DNA of 42,274 nt from Verrucomicrobiota bacterium. GTDB taxonomy: Bacteria; Verrucomicrobiota; Verrucomicrobiia; JAWXBN01. The notes under the pieces are model-generated. The model did not search any database. It had not been told where the DNA came from and saw only the letters and a program-made list of their open reading frames with translations. The stretch lies in contig JAWXBN010000008.1 of assembly GCA_034440155.1 (NCBI GenBank), positions 1 through 42,274 of the forward strand, given 5' to 3'. Within the stretch, counting starts at the first letter, position 1, and every line of letters starts with the position of its first letter. Positions 40,214 through 42,274 of the stretch are shown one piece after another. The position numbers and the translations under genes were made by a program.

Positions 40214-42262
40214 TTATTCAGTGTTCTGAGGTATGGACTCAGGGCTTATTTCCACCCCTCCCCCACTCCCTCTTTTGAGGTAAACACTCACAAGAGAGAT
40301 GTCGCTAGGAGTAATCCCCGAGATGCGGGAGGCTTGGCCTAGGGTCAGCGGGCTGATCTTGGTGAGTTTTTGAACCGCCTCTTTCCGGAGGCCTTTGATC
40401 CCGTCATAAGTGAAAGATGCTGGGATTTGTTTAGATTCCATCTTCTTAAACCGGGCGATTTCTTCATTCTGGCGGGTGACATAACCTTCATATTTGATAT
40501 CAATCTCGATCTGTTCCTTCACCGAATCAGGTAAAGACTGGAATTCCTCAGGCAAATCTTTGAACTTAATCTCCGGGCGCCGGAGGACTTGCGCCCAGCT
40601 ATTCTGTCCCGTATAGGTCTTGAGCAATTTGCGTTTGGTCAGTTCGATCACGTCTTGTTTTTCTTTGACCCGTGTAAAGTCTGTCTCCGAGATCATTCCT
40701 GCCGCCCGCGCCTTTTCGTACAGGCGTAAGTCCGCATTGTCCTGCCGCAGATGCAGTCGATATTCCGCCCGGGAGGTGAACATCCGATAAGGTTCATTTG
40801 TCCCCTTGGTCACGAGGTCATCGACCAAGACACCGATATACGCCTCGGAGCGGTCGAGGATCAGGGGCTCTTTGCCCAGGATTTTTAATGCGGCATTTGC
40901 CCCGGCGATAAGGCCCTGGCCCGCGGCCTCCTCATACCCGGACGTGCCATTTATCTGTCCGGCAAAATAAAGGTGCTCTACCTTTTTGGTTTCAAATGTC
41001 GGATAAAGCTGGGTCGGCGGGCAATAATCGTACTCCACCGCATACCCCGGTCGCACAATCTCGGCATTCTCTAGCCCCGAAATACTCCGGATAAAAGCAA
41101 TTTGCACCTCCAAAGGGAGGCTGGTGGAACATCCATTCACATACAGCTCATGTGTGTGGCGGCCCTCGGGTTCGATAAAAACCTGATGCCTTTCCTTGTC
41201 GGCGAATCGGACAATCTTATCCTCCAACGAGGGGCAATAACGAGGCCCGACCCCTTCGATTATCCCGCAATACATTGGGGATTTGTCTAAATTTGCCTTA
41301 ATCACATCAGCCGTCTTGGAGTTCGTAAATGTAATCCAACAAGGCATTTGCTCCCGTGGATTCCAGGGAAGTCCTTGGTGATATTGTTCCACGTGGAACA
41401 TTTTTTTCTCCACGTGGCAATTTGTTGCGTGTTCATCGTCCGACTCCACATTCTGGCGTAACCAACGATATTGGCCGAGGGTGCCTGAATTAAGCCCGCC
41501 TAACCAATCCCGTTCAATCGGGTTGGATTCAAAAGGTGTCGGCGGGTTTTTCGGATCTGTCTTGTAGCTGAACCATGGAATCGGTTCATCCCCGTGCTGC
41601 ACCTCTAAACGGCTGAAATCCACACTCCGAGCATCCAAACGCGGCGGGGTCCCGGTTTTGAAACGTTCCACGAGGAACCCGAGTTCCACAAGTGACCCTG
41701 ACAAATTTGACGCGGCATCACCCAGACGCCCACCGACTTGATTCTGGAGACCCACGTGCATGAGCCCACGCATAAAGGTTCCAGTCGTAATCACGACAGA
41801 TTTGCCCAGAAACCGAACACCGAAATTTGTCTCGACTCCGGTTACTTTATCGTTATCGACAAGGATTTTTGAGGGTTGTGCCTGTTTAATTTGGAGGTTT
41901 GGTGTATTTTCGACCAGGCCCTTCATAAAAAATTGGTAAGCCTTTTTATCACATTGAGCCCGGGGAGCTTGGACTGATGGACCTTTACGGGTATTCAGCA
42001 TGCGGAATTGGATCCCGGTGGCATCCGTGCAATAAGCCATAGCCCCGCCGAGTGCATCGATTTCACGAACGATGTGTCCTTTGGCGAGTCCGCCGATAGC
42101 CGGGTTACAAGACATCTGACCGATCGTGTCGAGATTCATCGTGAGGAGCAGGGTCGATGCCCCGATCCGGGCACTGGCTAACGCCGCTTCGATCCCGGCA
42201 TGTCCAGCCCCGACCACGATCACGTCATATTCTGTAGGATAAGTAAACACAAGTCCCCCCAC
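40214..42262 (-). CDS. mnmG: tRNA uridine-5-carboxymethylaminomethyl modification enzyme MnmG
   Basis: The product has 682 residues from a GTG at 42260-42262, longer than the usual 620-630. The FAD-binding motif [19 protein letters not shown] is near residue 16, followed by [79 protein letters not shown], and [18 protein letters not shown]. With MnmE it modifies U34 of certain tRNAs. The extra length is an insert at about residues 235-300, between PIPWFSY and PCWITFT. It contains [12 protein letters not shown], encoded by a parS palindrome and a CCACGTGG half. The start is uncertain: a GTG at 42250 has a better-spaced GGGGGGA, and the frame is open to the window edge. Motifs lie at 40624 and 41097. 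Confidence 0.93.
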   Translation of the reverse strand: MGGLVFTYPTEYDVIVVGAGHAGIEAALASARIGASTLLLTMNLDTIGQMSCNPAIGGLAKGHIVREIDALGGAMAYCTDATGIQFRMLNTRKGPSVQAPRAQCDKKAYQFFMKGLVENTPNLQIKQAQPSKILVDNDKVTGVETNFGVRFLGKSVVITTGTFMRGLMHVGLQNQVGGRLGDAASNLSGSLVELGFLVERFKTGTPPRLDARSVDFSRLEVQHGDEPIPWFSYKTDPKNPPTPFESNPIERDWLGGLNSGTLGQYRWLRQNVESDDEHATNCHVEKKMFHVEQYHQGLPWNPREQMPCWITFTNSKTADVIKANLDKSPMYCGIIEGVGPRYCPSLEDKIVRFADKERHQVFIEPEGRHTHELYVNGCSTSLPLEVQIAFIRSISGLENAEIVRPGYAVEYDYCPPTQLYPTFETKKVEHLYFAGQINGTSGYEEAAGQGLIAGANAALKILGKEPLILDRSEAYIGVLVDDLVTKGTNEPYRMFTSRAEYRLHLRQDNADLRLYEKARAAGMISETDFTRVKEKQDVIELTKRKLLKTYTGQNSWAQVLRRPEIKFKDLPEEFQSLPDSVKEQIEIDIKYEGYVTRQNEEIARFKKMESKQIPASFTYDGIKGLRKEAVQKLTKISPLTLGQASRISGITPSDISLVSVYLKRGSGGGVEISPESIPQNTE
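41385..41417. promoter_or_regulatory. parS-type palindrome inside mnmG, with adjacent half-similar site
   Basis: TGTTCCACGTGGAACA at 41385-41400 is identical to the intergenic site at 40110. CCACGTGG follows at 41410-41417, ten bases away, the same two-element arrangement as at 40093-40125 but in mirror order. On the coding strand it is read Met-Phe-His-Val-Glu-Gln within the lineage-specific insert of MnmG. Confidence 0.8.
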
Positions 42263-42274
42263 CCTATCACAGCC

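Larger units (their letters stand above)
1086..41105. repeat. Highly iterated odd palindrome GCAAWTTGC, 27 exact copies
   Basis: Exact GCAATTTGC or its complement GCAAATTGC starts at 1086, 4844, 6146, 6542, 7448, 8596, 8803, 9446, 13698, 13753, 22224, 22401, 22722, 23144, 24624, 24971, 25009, 25336, 25903, 26347, 28517, 29306, 37187, 38468, 39218, 40624 and 41097. Six are intergenic (6146, 13698, 13753, 22401, 23144, 24624); the rest lie in genes. Eight or more one-mismatch forms exist, among them 1831, 6910, 8735, 11870, 21229, 25310, 26762, 38316, 38535 and 41417. The flank TC is frequent, and two copies are full GAGCAAWTTGCTC (6144, 6540). No exact copy occurs in 9455-13697, 13762-22223 or 29315-37186. 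In genes it is read in different frames as Lys-Leu-Leu, Asn-Leu-Leu/Pro or Gln-Ile/Phe-Ala. Confidence 0.9.

Noticed and set aside
1-42274. CRISPR array, insertion sequence or rRNA
   Set aside because: I saw no regularly spaced repeats, no transposase-like frame and no conserved rRNA segments.

Overview
The window looks like chromosomal DNA from a member of the Verrucomicrobiota or a close PVC relative. The evidence is two proteins ending in PEP-CTERM sorting signals, one of them built of autotransporter-associated beta-strand repeats, an LPS heptose epimerase (Gram-negative envelope), and an oriC-type neighbourhood. This placement is inferred from gene content; no rRNA is present to confirm it. 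I see no rRNA, no confident tRNA, no CRISPR array and no insertion sequence.

Layout. 1-6032: a truncated secreted protein, a divergent Nramp-like transporter, a decayed patch with a possible LuxR-type remnant, a kelch-like PEP-CTERM protein, an SDR oxidoreductase and a PanE-type reductase. 6192-11727: a 983-aa six-hairpin glycosidase-like protein followed by an 828-aa beta-propeller lipoprotein. 11915-13378: replicative helicase dnaB. 13379-17867: a repeat-bearing intergenic stretch and a 1240-aa surface protein. 17892-25919: mixed metabolic and regulatory genes (polysaccharide deacetylase, rpiA, prohibitin-like protein, PhyH-type dioxygenase with divergent AraC regulator, RRM RNA-binding protein, ribBA, PLP aminotransferase). 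25935-31598, all minus strand: hldD, then the pyrimidine operon pyrR-pyrB-pyrC-carA, then a small conserved protein. 31732-42262, all minus strand: two paralogous ankyrin membrane proteins and the origin-proximal block dnaN, dnaA, ppk, mnmG, with DnaA boxes and two parS-type palindromes.

The most striking signal is not a gene. The odd palindrome GCAAWTTGC occurs 27 times exactly in 42 kb, against well under one expected by chance. It occurs inside genes in different reading frames and between genes, once in the loop of a terminator. It behaves like a highly iterated palindrome or DNA-uptake-type signal. Other notable signals are a complete PyrR attenuator with its RNA-binding hairpin, a parS palindrome built into the reading frame of mnmG, a two-copy hairpin-bearing intergenic repeat, a tandem 16-bp repeat upstream of the large surface protein, and a PhyH-family protein with Gly where the iron-binding Asp should be.
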